Source: Medicago truncatula
Lineage: Eukaryota > Streptophyta > Magnoliopsida > Fabales > Fabaceae
DNA: 64,000 bases
Reading direction: 5' to 3'
Assembly: GCF_003473485.1 (NCBI RefSeq)
Contig: NC_053042.1
Location: forward strand, 5,107,501-5,171,500
A model generated the notes under the pieces. It had not been told where the DNA came from, did no database searches, and worked only from the letters and a program-made list of their open reading frames with translations. Each line of letters starts with the position of its first letter. Positions within the stretch are counted from its first letter, which is position 1. The position numbers were made by a program, and so were the translations under genes. This document shows positions 46,210-57,496 of the stretch, piece by piece.

Positions 46210-47816
46210 TACATTGGAACACACTTGTGTGGTTGTCATGGTTTTGAAATGCAGACTATGAGTTAAAATGCTAAGAGATTTGAGTTCTTTAAACGAGTAG
46301 TTAAGAGTACAATTGATTTTAACAATAAAAGTATTCAATTGAGAGGCATAACTCATCTTGGGTGGCTCCATGTATTCCCCAACAATATAAACTTTATATT
46401 TATGACATGATGAAAATCACTTCTAAGAAATCAGACTTCCCCAAATTATTTTCTCCTACTTTCTTCTACCACCGTTATCTTGTCTATGTGTGTGCCTTTT
46501 TTCAGAAACCATGGTTCCAAGTTCCAACAAACTCTACACATCAACAATCTATTTTTCCATTTGGCTGAAAGTATTTGATGTCTTTATGGTATAACTATAA
46601 ACATATGGTTTTTCAATTTCATCTCATTCCTTTGTTATCTCAATCAAATTAAATTATAGAAATCATTAAGGCCAATCATTAATGGATATACGTCGTCATT
46701 GAGTTTTGTAAAACTTGAGTTTTAATTAATTCAATTTGGACTTTCAACAGGTGACAGAAACTATGATAAAATCAACAAATAGGACACACAAATTCATTGT
46801 TGTTGTTGTTGAAGGTAAAGTGGAAAAGGAATGTGTTTTAAAACTTGTTTTTTTGGTTTGATGTTGGAATCTGGATTCGGAACAGCATTGTACCCATGTC
46901 CATGTCACCACGATAACCTCACAACGGTGAAATCCTCTTTGACTATGTCATCGTTCTCGTCTTCATCCTCGTCACTCCAGTGTTCCGTTTGCTTCTCTTC
47001 ATTTCTCTTGCACCATTCTTCTTATTCTTCTTTGTGAACTCAATATGTTCTTTGTTCAAGGTTCTTGATTTTCTTCTACCTATTTTTTCTTTTTTATTTA
47101 TTCTTTACAATTTAACCGTTAATTCTTTACAATTTAATTGTTAGTTGTTTTTGCTGAGATTTAAATGTTGTAAATGATTTTGATGTGGAGCATAATTTTG
47201 AATCAGGGAAGTTATAAATAGTTTTTGTGAAACTGTTAAAAGTGTTATGAAGTATTGAAATTTTTTTGCTGGGTTGTTTGGGAGGTTTGAGAGGTTGAAG
47301 ACAAAGGAAAAAAAATATAGTGCAGAGAAACTATCATAAGATCTTAAATCTAATGGTCTAAATCTATTTTCCCATGGTGGGTAACTCTTTACCTTACCCA
47401 CCCTAAATGCCACCTCACTCACTATGTGACTACTACTATTGGTCCACTTTCATTACTTTACTATTGTTGACATCAGTTTACAACACTCTCCAAACTTCTT
47501 CCTATAGTAAATGCTGCCAAAACCTTAAACATATCTCATTTTATCCAAACCAAATGATCCACTTAATCTTCAATTAAAAAGAGCACAAGAATCAAGGGAA
47601 AAGAAACAAAGCCTTAAAATCACACTAATGTCCAATTCAGAGCAAAAGTTCTTCATTAATAATCAATCATTCACAGCAATTACAGCCAGACATAATAACA
47701 CTTCATCTATCATTTATGCAACCATCAATCATATCATATCACTTGATTACATCAATCAATTTTAATAAACCATAATCCACTAAAATTAATGAAAATTAAT
47801 TAACAAAAATACCAAA
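46210..47816. other. Intergenic stretch, no gene seen
   Basis: The ORFs at 46,362-46,568, 46,831-47,037 and 47,141-47,422 are short, AT- or Ser-biased and lack domains. The last 400 bases before 47,817 probably contain the 3' UTR of the minus-strand gene that follows. Confidence 0.4.
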
Positions 47817-49217
47817 CTAGTTCTCAATTTCTCCAACACTGCCATCCTTCTTCACCCAAGTAGTCTTAGTGCTTTGTTCTTCCTTAAAATTCCTATGCCC
47901 ATGGCCATGCCTATGTCCACGACCATCTCCAACACCATTATTCCTCACAGCATGGTTCATTTTTCTGAACTTCCAACTCTGTTTTCCATTATCAGATTTC
48001 ACAGATAAAACCCTAAATTTCTCTTCAACTTCATCAACTGTTTTGGAATCCACAACCTCTTCATCTTTCAATTCGATTTTCTCAGCAACTTCATTCCCCT
48101 TAGCAGCACTACCTTCTTCAATTGCTCTTCTCTCCTCCTTCTCCTTACCAAGTTTCCTCTCATTCCATTTCTTCCGTCTCTTCGTTCCACCGTCTCTCTT
48201 CTTCTTATTCCTCCCTTCCTCCACCTTACCATCCAGATCTTCATCCTCCACACCGATTTCACGACGATTCTCCACCGTATCCTCGCGATTTCCACGGCGA
48301 TTACGATCAACGTCATTGGACTTAGAGACGGTCACATGACCGGCGCTTCCACCTCCGATTCCAGCTCCGGTCACCGATTTCCGCCTGTCTTCATTCTCCA
48401 CACCGTTTTCACGACGATTCTCTACCAAACCCTTAAGATTTCCGCGGCGATTACGACCAGAACGATTAGACCTAGAAACGGTTGCATTGTCAGCGATTCC
48501 ATCTCCGGTCATAGGTTTCCGATTCTCTTCAGACACCACAACAACTCCACGGCGGTTAATCGCCGAGTCGTCACGATTACCACGGGGATTTCGATCAACA
48601 GCAATAAACCTAGAATCAGTTACATTATCAGCTTTCCCCTCACGAATTCCAGCTCCGGTCACTGATTTCCGGCTGTCTTCAGACTTCACAACCACCGCAC
48701 GGCGGTTATCCATCGAGTCACCACGATTTCCGCGGCGATTACGATCATCAGCACTTCCAGCTTCGGTCACCGATTTCCCGCCGTCTTCATTTGCAACAGC
48801 AACATCCACCACACGACGGTTATCCACCGAGTCATCGCGAGTTCGATCAAACGGATTAGACCTAGAAACGGTTACACTCGTTTCAGCCACAACCACCACG
48901 TGTCGCTCATCCACTGGTTGATGATCCTCCTTTTTTTCTTGTTGATTTTTTTCACTTTGTTGCTTCAACCAACGCTCTTGAAGCTGAGCGAGAGTAACAT
49001 AGTTTGAAGGAAGAGGAGAATAAACTACCTTCTTCTTCTCTTCTTGTTTCTCCTCCTCCATAACCAAACTCTGTTTTTCAACTTCTTCTTCAATTTCAAT
49101 TTCAATTTCTTTTTTCTTTTCTTTTTCTTTTCCTTTTTCTTTTTCACTCTCTTTTGTTTTTACTGCTACCCAAGTTTCCTTCTTGTTGAAGAAGTTGTTG
49201 CGTTTGTTTTTTACCAT
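47817..49217 (-). CDS. Highly charged, internally repeated protein, 466 aa, unknown function
   Basis: Intronless. I chose the ATG at 49,217; the frame stays open about 120 bp upstream but without another ATG, and a TATAAATA box lies at 49,335-49,342 on the minus strand. The N-terminus is basic (VKNKRNNFFNKKETW), then Lys/Glu repeats (residues 24-66) that may form a coiled coil or single helix. A conserved-looking NYVTLAQLQERW sits at about 72-83. Residues 124-335 comprise about five degenerate units of 33-50 aa built on DRNRRGNR...NRR...E..RKSVTGAGI. A second basic cluster (NKKKRDGGTKRRKKWNERK, about 336-355) looks like a nuclear signal, and the C-terminus has GRGHRHGHGHRN. No known domain is recognised. 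It is probably a largely disordered nuclear protein, which is inference. The long plus-strand frames opposite it are shadows. Confidence 0.75.
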   Translation of the reverse strand: MVKNKRNNFFNKKETWVAVKTKESEKEKGKEKEKKKEIEIEIEEEVEKQSLVMEEEKQEEKKKVVYSPLPSNYVTLAQLQERWLKQQSEKNQQEKKEDHQPVDERHVVVVAETSVTVSRSNPFDRTRDDSVDNRRVVDVAVANEDGGKSVTEAGSADDRNRRGNRGDSMDNRRAVVVKSEDSRKSVTGAGIREGKADNVTDSRFIAVDRNPRGNRDDSAINRRGVVVVSEENRKPMTGDGIADNATVSRSNRSGRNRRGNLKGLVENRRENGVENEDRRKSVTGAGIGGGSAGHVTVSKSNDVDRNRRGNREDTVENRREIGVEDEDLDGKVEEGRNKKKRDGGTKRRKKWNERKLGKEKEERRAIEEGSAAKGNEVAEKIELKDEEVVDSKTVDEVEEKFRVLSVKSDNGKQSWKFRKMNHAVRNNGVGDGRGHRHGHGHRNFKEEQSTKTTWVKKDGSVGEIEN

Positions 49218-49334
49218 TTTTTTTGGTTTTGGAACAGTGAAAGATGAAAAAGGCTTGTGCCTTGTTGGACTGTGACTGTAAGAACCACTCAACCAAAATC
49301 CTAAACATGAACTAAGGGATTGTGCTTTGGTTAA

Positions 49335-49342
49335 TATTTATA
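49335..49342 (-). promoter_or_regulatory. TATA box of the gene at 49,217
   Basis: Minus strand TATAAATA, 118 bp upstream of the chosen ATG, consistent with a leader of about 85-90 nt. It supports the downstream ATG as the start instead of a more distal one. Confidence 0.45.
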
Positions 49343-49439
49343 AGTAAGGCAAAAAAAAAAAACTTTAATAAAAATATTGATTATTATTATTTTACTTTAA
49401 ATCGTACTTTACACCAATAACATGATTACAAATAAGATG

Positions 49440-49985
49440 GTATACGCGGTTTTTGAAATGATATGAACTGTGATTGGTTGTTGAATCGTTGTTTAACCAA
49501 TTAGGTATTTTTGTTGCGTGTTAATTGGTTAATGTTTTAAGTAAGAAATATTCTATATTTGTTTCGAAAGTATTACTAGAATATTAAATGGTTCACGCGG
49601 TTTCTGACACAGTTGAGTGGCAATTGATTGTTGAAACGTGGTCTTACCAATTCAAGCACGTATTTTTAGTGATTGGCATTGTCGTCACAAACTAGTTTCA
49701 CATTTATATTCACGTTTGAGAGTTTGTTTTTTGCCACGTCAAATTTTCAAATTGAAAATAGTTAAATGGTTCACACGATTTCTGACACAGGTTGAGTGAC
49801 GATTGGTTGTTGAAGCGTGGTCTTACCTATTCAGTTTATTTTCGTGTTTTTTATAGCGTTTTGATTGGTTTGTGAAATTCAAGCACATATTTTTAGTGAT
49901 TGGTGTTGTCGTCACAAACTAATTTCACATTTATATTCACGTTTAAAAGAGCTTGTTTTTTGCCGCAACAAATTTTCAAATTTAA
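49440..49985. repeat. Tandem duplication, about 175-215-bp units
   Basis: Two good copies (about 49,589-49,762 and 49,765-49,980) share ggttcac then gatttctgacaca, ttgttgaa then cgtggtcttacc, and tttttagtgattgg followed by ttgtcgtcacaaact and tttcacatttatattcacgt. A weaker third begins at about 49,440. It is the upstream flank of the charged-protein gene. Confidence 0.7.
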
Positions 49986-50002
49986 AACAGCATAATCAAA
50001 TA

Positions 50003-50033
50003 AAAAGAAAAAGAAAAAGAAAAAGAAAAAGAA
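50003..50033. repeat. (AAAAAG)n microsatellite
   Basis: About five consecutive aaaaag units. Simple repeat, no inferred function. Confidence 0.8.
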
Positions 50034-50911
50034 AACACTAAAATACTACTCATAATTTTACTTTGTAACGACTTTCTATCGCTCTTTCAATTGTTCAAAT
50101 GCATTTGTAATGAAAATTTGAATACGATTTTTGAAAAAAACAAATAAACAAATAATTTATACATTAAAGTTTAGGAAAAAAAAAAGGTTCCACAAATACT
50201 CATCCAAAATGTATAACCAAAAGAAAAATCTACGTCAAAATTCTGTATGCACAACTGCCTAAACTGTGAGGATGAATTATGGACTACTAGTAACTCGTGA
50301 GGATTTTGAGAATGGATGCCTAACTATGACTTAGGTGAATAACCAAAAACTTAGCAAAGACATATGGTCGAGGTGGAGAAGCCCTTTCTATTGTCATCAT
50401 GAAAGAGTTTGATATTTTTAGTATATGCCTTAATTACTTGCTTCTAAAACTTATGGTTGTTTAATTTTCAACTTGTGCACCAACTAAATGTGTCTTGATA
50501 TAACAACAGTATGACTTTGTTTTCTTTTCTGGTTATGAGCAAAAATAACCCTATTATTTCAAAATTCAATAAGCAATAAGTAAAATCTGATCAATAATTG
50601 TGTTTCATCCAGAAATCAAACTCTAGTGGTTCCGAATGATTCGTCATTAATTAGAGCTCATTAATCACTTGAGTTCAATCGTTGGTTATAAATAGTAGCG
50701 GTCTAGTAACAAACCTTGCTCACTAAGAACATACAAATTAAATGATGCACAAATCTTTTTATATCTTAAAATGGTATTTATGAGTTTCATTTAACAATTG
50801 TACTATCAACTTTGGTACATTTTACTTCAATAGAAAACACAATAAAGTAAGTACATACATTACATTAATAGACAAAAATTATTTTAGCTGAAGTTGAATG
50901 AATCCATGATC
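50034..50911. other. Intergenic stretch 3' of the EXO70 gene
   Basis: AT-rich; presumed 3' UTR of the EXO70 gene near 50,800-50,911. No other gene or clear mobile element is seen. Confidence 0.4.
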
Positions 50912-53391
50912 TCATCTAGACCTTCTGATATCAGTTTCCAATGAACCAGAATTACGTCCACCATTCAAATTCCAATCATTGGTAGAACCAAAAGCCTTCC
51001 CAAGCAACCCTTGCAACCTTTGAGGACTAGGATAAACTTTCCTTTGCAAAAATCCTGAATAAGACTCTAAAAACTCAGCATAAACTGGCACAAGAAGTTT
51101 CACTGTTGAATCCCTCATTTGTTCCCTCAAATCAACATCAGGTATACTATAAAAACTCCTATGCCTGTCACAAATCTCACTCAAACACTTGAAAAATGTC
51201 TCAATCTTTTCATTCACCAACCTTCCAATGCTTTTTTCCTTGCCTTGTTTTTGTTCTTTTATATCATCATCATCTTGATCTAAAATCTTCACCAAAACCA
51301 ACCAAGCTTGCTTCTGATACAAGTAAGCTGATTCTTCTGCCACTGCTTTGTAACTTTCTTTAATGTATTTCTCACCCAACAAATCACCAAGTTCTGTGTT
51401 CTTTGTTCTCATATACATATACCAATATGTGTTCATCATGAATATATTCACCAAAATCTTGTCCTTACAACTCAAACGTTTGGATTCTATGTTTCTTTGA
51501 AGTGCTTCCATTACATTACAAATAGCATGCTTCAGTAAATCCTCGTCTGTTTCGGATTGTTTCGACGATAACATCAACTCGGTTTTCCATGTTAGTTCCG
51601 TTCTTAAAACCTTGGCCATTGTTGTTCTGTAATTCTCCGTGGACAAATACTTGAGGTAGTTAACAGCATATCTAACAATTTTTGGAACAGAACCATCTTG
51701 TGGAGGCGGGAGAAAACCGTCGACGTTTCCTTCAATTTGCAACCCGAATTCCCAAAATACTTTGCTTGATGCATCAATGATTAGCTTCTCAAGCTCGCGA
51801 AAGCGCGCACAGATATCCTCGCCGGATTCACCATCAAAGATTTCAAGTACATATGGTTTGAGTTTCTCCAATGACTCAAACATGTCTAATAGTTTGAACA
51901 GTTTTTGTGGCTCTTTGTTACTTCTGGCGACACCTTCTCCGAATCGAAAGAACACGGCCATGATCTTGTCTGATATTTTCACAAAGCATTCTGGATGGAT
52001 TAGCCCATCTATGATTTCGCCTAGAACGCTTTCGCAAAGTTTCTTTTCTGATAAAAGAACTTTCTTTGTTGCAACTTCAAAGTGTTGTGTCCAAAGGGTT
52101 ATTGATGTTTCTAAGTTTTCCCATTCCATTTCATCAATACCTTCTGGGGTGTATGTTCTTAGGTAATCAGGGTTTAACTTCATCAATGCCTTTGCAGCCC
52201 TTTTATATCTTACCTGTTGAATTATCACAACAAAATTATGTTTAGTGGAAATAAACAATTACAAGTTTGAGACATGTAACATATACATCCATGTTTAAGA
52301 AGATATTTACCCTTTTGTTAATATTTTTCAGTTAATATTTTATATATTTAATTTTTAATGTGTCTAACAAGCAATATTTTTCACACAAAAATAACTATAT
52401 TTGGTTTGTATAGATCTACACAACCTATGAATTACTTTGATCATAAAATAAACTACTAGTACTAAATTGCTAAACCAATATATATCAACTGCTAATCTAA
52501 AGAGAAATCAAATAATATTTGCAACATGATCATAGATAATCAAAAGGATGTTACCTTAACATAGATGTCAATGCATATATCTAAGCAATCATTGGCAGCA
52601 AGAGTGTTTGAAATTCTTCTCAACACTTCAATTTCCAACTCAGATCCCAATTCAAAGCTAACCTCAAAATGATCATCACAGTCCTCACCACCATTTTGCA
52701 TATGTGACATATCACCTAACTTCCTATGCTTTAATTTAAGCAAAAGAACCTCAAACTCATCTTGCATATGAAGCAAAGCTTGATCCAACAAACCTTCAAA
52801 TCTCATTTCATCAACCTCAGTTTCATAAAGTGCCTTAAGAGTTATAAGTGCTTCTCTTAACCTTTGTGTTCTGTATTGATCAGCAGCTTTTGTTCTGCTT
52901 ATAAACTCCACAACTTCTTGAAGCCTCATAATCACTGGCTCAACAACTTCACTTATAGAGTTAATAGCTTCATTTAACTGATCAACACAATCCATGTAAT
53001 CTAGAAGCTTTGAAAGCCTCTTTTGATGAGTCTTTTCTGTTGATAGCTTTGAAGAGAGGTTAAGGAGATTGTTCTGGAGAGACTCAGCGAGTTTGAAAGT
53101 TTCGAGAAGTGCAAGAGCAGGAGAAATTGCTCTATTGATTCTTGTATCAAGTGCTTTTCTTGACATGGATAAGGATTGTAAAGGGTGTACTCTTCTTGAT
53201 GCTGTTGTGATTGATCCATGTAAAAGATCAAACCTCGTTTCCATTGTTTCGATGTTTTGTTCCATTTGTTTCGATGATCGAAGTAATGATTCTAAATCAG
53301 AATATGCTGATTCAAGTTTAGTGATGGTTGCATCTTGAGAATCACTTGTTTGAGGAACCATTAACAATGCCATTAATTGTTTTTTATGCAT
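50912..53391 (-). CDS. EXO70 family exocyst subunit, 712 aa
   Basis: Two exons on the minus strand: 53391-52555 (279 codons) and 52213-50912 (433 codons plus stop), with donor AAG/gtaaca and acceptor caacag/GTA in phase 0. The N-terminal part is helical and coiled-coil-like (MALLMVPQTSDSQDATITKL onward). The C-terminal EXO70 domain covers about residues 265-690 and shows family blocks: VRYKRAAKALMKLNPDYLR, MEWENLETSITLWTQHFE, ECFVKISDKIMAVFFRFGEG, KLFKLLDMFESLEKLKP, VRYAVNYLKYLS, NTYWYMYMRTKNTELGDLLG and YAEFLESYSGFLQ. EXO70 subunits bind phosphoinositides and tether secretory vesicles at the plasma membrane as part of the octameric exocyst; plants have many paralogues with cell-type roles. 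The clade cannot be fixed from memory; it is not the EXO70A1 type. Start at the first ATG (MHKKQLMALL); a second in-frame ATG six codons later is possible. Confidence 0.88.
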
Positions 53392-53880
53392 GTCAATGGT
53401 TGAAGTTTAGATGCAATGTATAACTATAACTATATATGAAGAGATGTGTTTGTGAGAGACAAAGAAAGAGTGAATTGTTGGAGGCAGAAGAAGACATAGG
53501 TCGATGTGTTTAAGGATACAAATGGCATGATGTTGTTGGAAAAAAACAAAAGGACAACTGTGGAAGCATAGAATATACAAAGCCGGTGTCCTTATTCCTC
53601 ATTGGTACACACGATCATATTATAACCAATTGTGATCATAGTGTATATTATTAAATTATCAATGACAATGATCGTATTATTCTTATTTTGTCTCATTTTT
53701 TGGTTTATAATCTGTCCCTAATTCTACCATCTATTTTATCCACACACAAAAAAAAAAACATGATTTGATAAACTACATAGCACTGCGTTTATGTACCAAA
53801 GAATATTTCATATCGTACATATTTTTTATAAAAAAAAATAATAAAAATAATAAGTTCATTTTCTTTTAGCATTGGACAAG
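53392..53880. other. Promoter side of the EXO70 gene
   Basis: A catatatag TATA-like stretch on the minus strand lies about 40-50 bp upstream of the first ATG. Farther out is AT-rich DNA without a gene. Confidence 0.4.
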
Positions 53881-53891
53881 TCCACAATATT

Positions 53892-54268
53892 TTCCGACTT
53901 CAATGCGCATTTGGTCCTCTAACTTTGCACTAGTTGCAATTTTGATCCTGTATTAAAAAAAATAACAACATTCTAGCCACCTAAATTTCCTCCTTTTGCA
54001 ACTTTCAATTTTGATGATTCAAAATCAATCATTTAAGACACTAGAAGATCAAGAAACAAGTCACGAGTCATATTCTATGCCCTATAAATCTGAAACTTGC
54101 TCAAGTAAATGCCCCACTTGCTTTTACTGTTTTAAATGGTTGATTATGAATGATCAAAATTGAAAGTTGCAAAAGGAAGGAAACTTAGGGGACTGAAATG
54201 TGGTTTCTTTAATAGGGGGTCAAAATCGCAACTAGTGCAAAATTAGGAGGCCAAAAATGTGTTTAAGC
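53892..54268. mobile_element. MITE with long inverted ends
   Basis: The left end contains catttggtcctctaacttt and gcactagttgcaattttgat. The reverse complement of the right end contains catttttggcctcctaattt and gcactagttgcgattttgac. Flanks caatatttt at both sides suggest a 9-bp duplication. The sequence aagtccacaatatttt also occurs on both sides. Non-coding. Confidence 0.6.
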
Positions 54269-54732
54269 CAATATTTTTCCAAAAAAAAAGTCCACAATAT
54301 TTTGGTACGTAGGATTAAAAAAAAAAAAGAGGAAATGAACAATAAGAATTTAAAATTTGCTTCATAATTTTGGTTGTTTTTTTTTAGAGGATAACTTTGG
54401 TTGTTTATTGATGTCTTGCTGGAAATTGAAAAGATCATCACTATCATTACTAACATGTTACAATTTGTCCAATAACTTATTTGGCTTCTAATGAATGTGT
54501 GATTTTCTCAAACCATTCTTGTAGGCTTCGTTGAATTGTAAAATTGATTTAATTTAACTTCACTGCACGTTTTTGTAAAATATCTTTATTGTGTAATTTT
54601 TTGTTGCTTTGTACTATCTTGTAATTGTGTTTGCATAAATCCTAGAGATTAACAACAGCGGACAACAGCCCGTCATTTGGTATGGCAACGGAGCAATGAG
54701 AGTGACTTGATCTAACTTGCTACTTCATAAAG

Positions 54733-55083
54733 TGTTAAAAATCCTACGTTGGATAAGAGATAGTTTGATAATGTATTTATAAATGAGATAATCTTCACCT
54801 CACAAGTTGTTTTTGTGGGATTGTGTTAGGTCCAATTACAATTTTTAAGATGGTATCAGAGTCTCTCCAAGATTCGTTGAGCCACCTTCTATCAGGTTTC
54901 CATTATCGGGTCACCCACCATTTATATCTACGTCCTAGGTGTCCAGTCATGGGCGTGAGGGTGTGTGTTAAAAAGCCCTACATTGGATAAGAGAGGTCTA
55001 ATAATGTGTTTATAAGTCGGTGTAATCCTCACCTCACAAGTGGGTTTTGTGATATTGTGTTAGGCCCATCCACAATTTCTAAG
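54733..55083 (+). mobile_element. TRIM (miniature LTR retrotransposon) with primer-binding site
   Basis: Two related direct repeats of about 118 bp start with TGTTAAAAA at 54,733 and 54,966 and share ttggataagaga, cctcacctcacaagt and attgtgttagg. Immediately after the first is TGGTATCAGAG (54,851-54,861), the match to the 3' end of initiator methionine tRNA that primes reverse transcription. The internal part is about 115 bp and non-coding. The repeats differ at many sites, so the insertion is old. The element depends on proteins from other retrotransposons. Confidence 0.8.
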
Positions 55084-55124
55084 ATAAGGATTCGTCCCTT
55101 TCATATAATTTTAATTAACTTAAA

Positions 55125-55465
55125 AACTTGTGTTTGGTTTGTAAAACAGTAAGTACTGGACTGAAGAGTACAAGACAAAATAGCGCAACACAAAGCATAA
55201 CACCATATGACAAATTTTTACGACATTGATTTTTTTTTTTTTTATACAATTTTTGGGGGACAAAATGTTATTTTGCATTTTAGACAACTTGTACTTTGGA
55301 CAAAAAGTTGTGATGTGGTTTGGTGAGGGACAAAAACATGAGTTTTTGTCCTGTCCCTTGCCTCCAATTTGTCTTGTACCTGAAACAGTTTTACAAATCA
55401 AACACTGAACAACTGGAGTTGTTCTGTCCTGCACTTCATTTTTTAGCAAATCAAACGCACTTAAG
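55125..55465. mobile_element. Possible MITE with tttgatttgtaaaac ends
   Basis: The left end has gtgtttggtttgtaaaacag. The right side, read inverted, has gtgtttgatttgtaaaactg and further out gtgcgtttgatttgct. The pairing is partial and the target duplication is not identified. The ORFs here on both strands are part of the repeat. Confidence 0.4.
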
Positions 55466-57496
55466 TGATTAAAATTAAAAATTAAAAACCAATTTGTATT
55501 TATGGTGTAATTTAGCCTAATCTTTAACTATAGGTAAAACTTGAGTATTGTTATTTACCATTAAGTGGTTATTAAGATATGGTCTCAACAATTTTATCTT
55601 CTTCAATAAATCGGACCACTTTTTGTCCTTCATCTTTGGATGTTGGTATAGCGTCAATTTATCCTTCATGTGTTGCATTGAAGGACCATATTCGATTTTA
55701 TTCATCCTTCCATTGATCATAACGCATGGTCATTTACCTTGTTAAATAAGGAAAGATTTATCCTGCTCTCTTTCTTAGATTAATCAACAATTGACCCTTC
55801 ACCAACATCCAAAGATGTAATCAATTCTATTACTCTACACTGCATTTTTCTCGTGTTCTGGCATTCATAATAGTTTTTTCATAATCCCTTTGATTTTTGC
55901 TGGTTAATATGCTACTTACCCCAAATTTTAATTTAGAATTATTTTTAAATATTTTTATTTGAATTAAAGTAAAAGTTGAATCTATCCCACTCACTTAAAT
56001 TAGTTTATTAATTTTTAGAAGTTTTTTAGTTTCTTAAAAAAAATTGAAGCTAGTTCATTGTCATCTCTAATTCTTGAGATGACCTATTTCCACCCATATC
56101 CATGGGGTAAAGAATTTTTCAAACCATGGTGAACACTTCATATGAAGTTTATTCATTTGTTTCTTATGATCTCATTGTGGAGAAAATCAGTCACCACAAC
56201 CCTTTTTATTTCTGCTCCTTGGTCGGATGCGAAGCTTTTTTATTTTTTTGCTGATACATGTGAAGCTTATTTTAAATGTGTTTCTAAGAAATATTATTAA
56301 AGCTCATTTTTGCTATTTTTTTTGCTCTCTGCCCCGATTTGAATTCTTTCTCCTAAGAAAAAGGTCAAAGAACAAACTTTTTTTTTTTTTTTTACAATTT
56401 ACGAGCATGGTAAAAAATAAGAGAATAAAGAGAATGATTATACTCCTTAAAAAAAGAAAAGAGAATGATAATACTCTCTCACTTCCATATTAGATGACAT
56501 ATTTGACATTATGCAATATTGACTTAACATAATATGTTTCTACAAATATATAAAAATAAATAATATTATATAAGATGTTGAATTCGTCTCGATGAATACT
56601 TTTAAAATATTAAATTCCTTATAATTTGTTCCAATAGATAATTAAAAATATTAAAAATAAAAATATGCATTGATTTGTGTAACATGGTCAACTGTGTTGA
56701 GACGGAGGAATCAACTGTCTCACTTAATATAGGATGGAGGAAGAACTGCCTTAACTCTCACCCCTTGGGAAAAGGGATCATGAAAATGTGACACATACTC
56801 TTCCTTTATTTTACATTTTCATCAATTTTCGATGCTTTTCCCCCTAAATTCCACATAAGGTTAGATGAACACTACCTAAAAATTGTAACCAAGTTGCGTC
56901 CACATTTTGATCTTATCTTACTTTCACCAATCACTTGCAACCTTTTCATTAAATCTTAACTAACCATATACCAAGACTACTTCAAATGTTCAAAGGGTAA
57001 AAAATAGTGTAGATCTTTTTGGCTTGCATTCTCCCAATTTGTGTCCATTTGTTCATAAGTGATAGTGCAAGCCAAACACACTGTGGAACAAAAAGTAGAT
57101 ACCAATGTGACAATAATTAATTGGTGAGGCATAAGTTCCATTTGAAAAATTATGGGTAATGTATCAAACACCAATGAAAATTAACCACGTGTAGTTAACA
57201 AATAAAAAAATTGGAAATTTGTTAATGCAGATAAGTTAAACTAATTCTATAGTAACTAAATAGCTTCTTCTTCATATATATATATATTTTTTTAGCACAA
57301 GCTCTTGTACACATCTTAGCAAAGAAAGAAACTTAATCAAAAAACTATACTTGATCCCTAATACTATATACTATTACTAAATATACACATATATAGTATA
57401 TATCTATAGCTAGCTAAGAGACAAGAAATTAATTACTCATACTATACTATAGACTAGAGTACACTCTAGAGAAGAACTATGTGCAAGTTTCAATTT
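55466..57496. other. Intergenic stretch, one possible worn MITE, no gene seen
   Basis: At about 56,474-56,743 actctctcacttcc and ggatggaggaagaa with an internal gacggagg suggest a worn Stowaway-like element. The remainder is AT-rich. The last bases before 57,497 are probably 3' UTR of the following minus-strand gene. Confidence 0.4.

Noticed and set aside
46831..47037. 68-codon Ser-rich ORF
   Set aside because: Low-complexity serine codons, no domain, no supporting promoter or splice context.
47869..49247. Several plus-strand ORFs of 67-156 codons
   Set aside because: All lie opposite the 466-codon minus-strand gene; their Ser/Arg-rich content mirrors its Arg/Glu codons.
51762..53338. Plus-strand ORFs opposite the EXO70 exons
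   Set aside because: Shadows of a frame that shows conserved EXO70 blocks.
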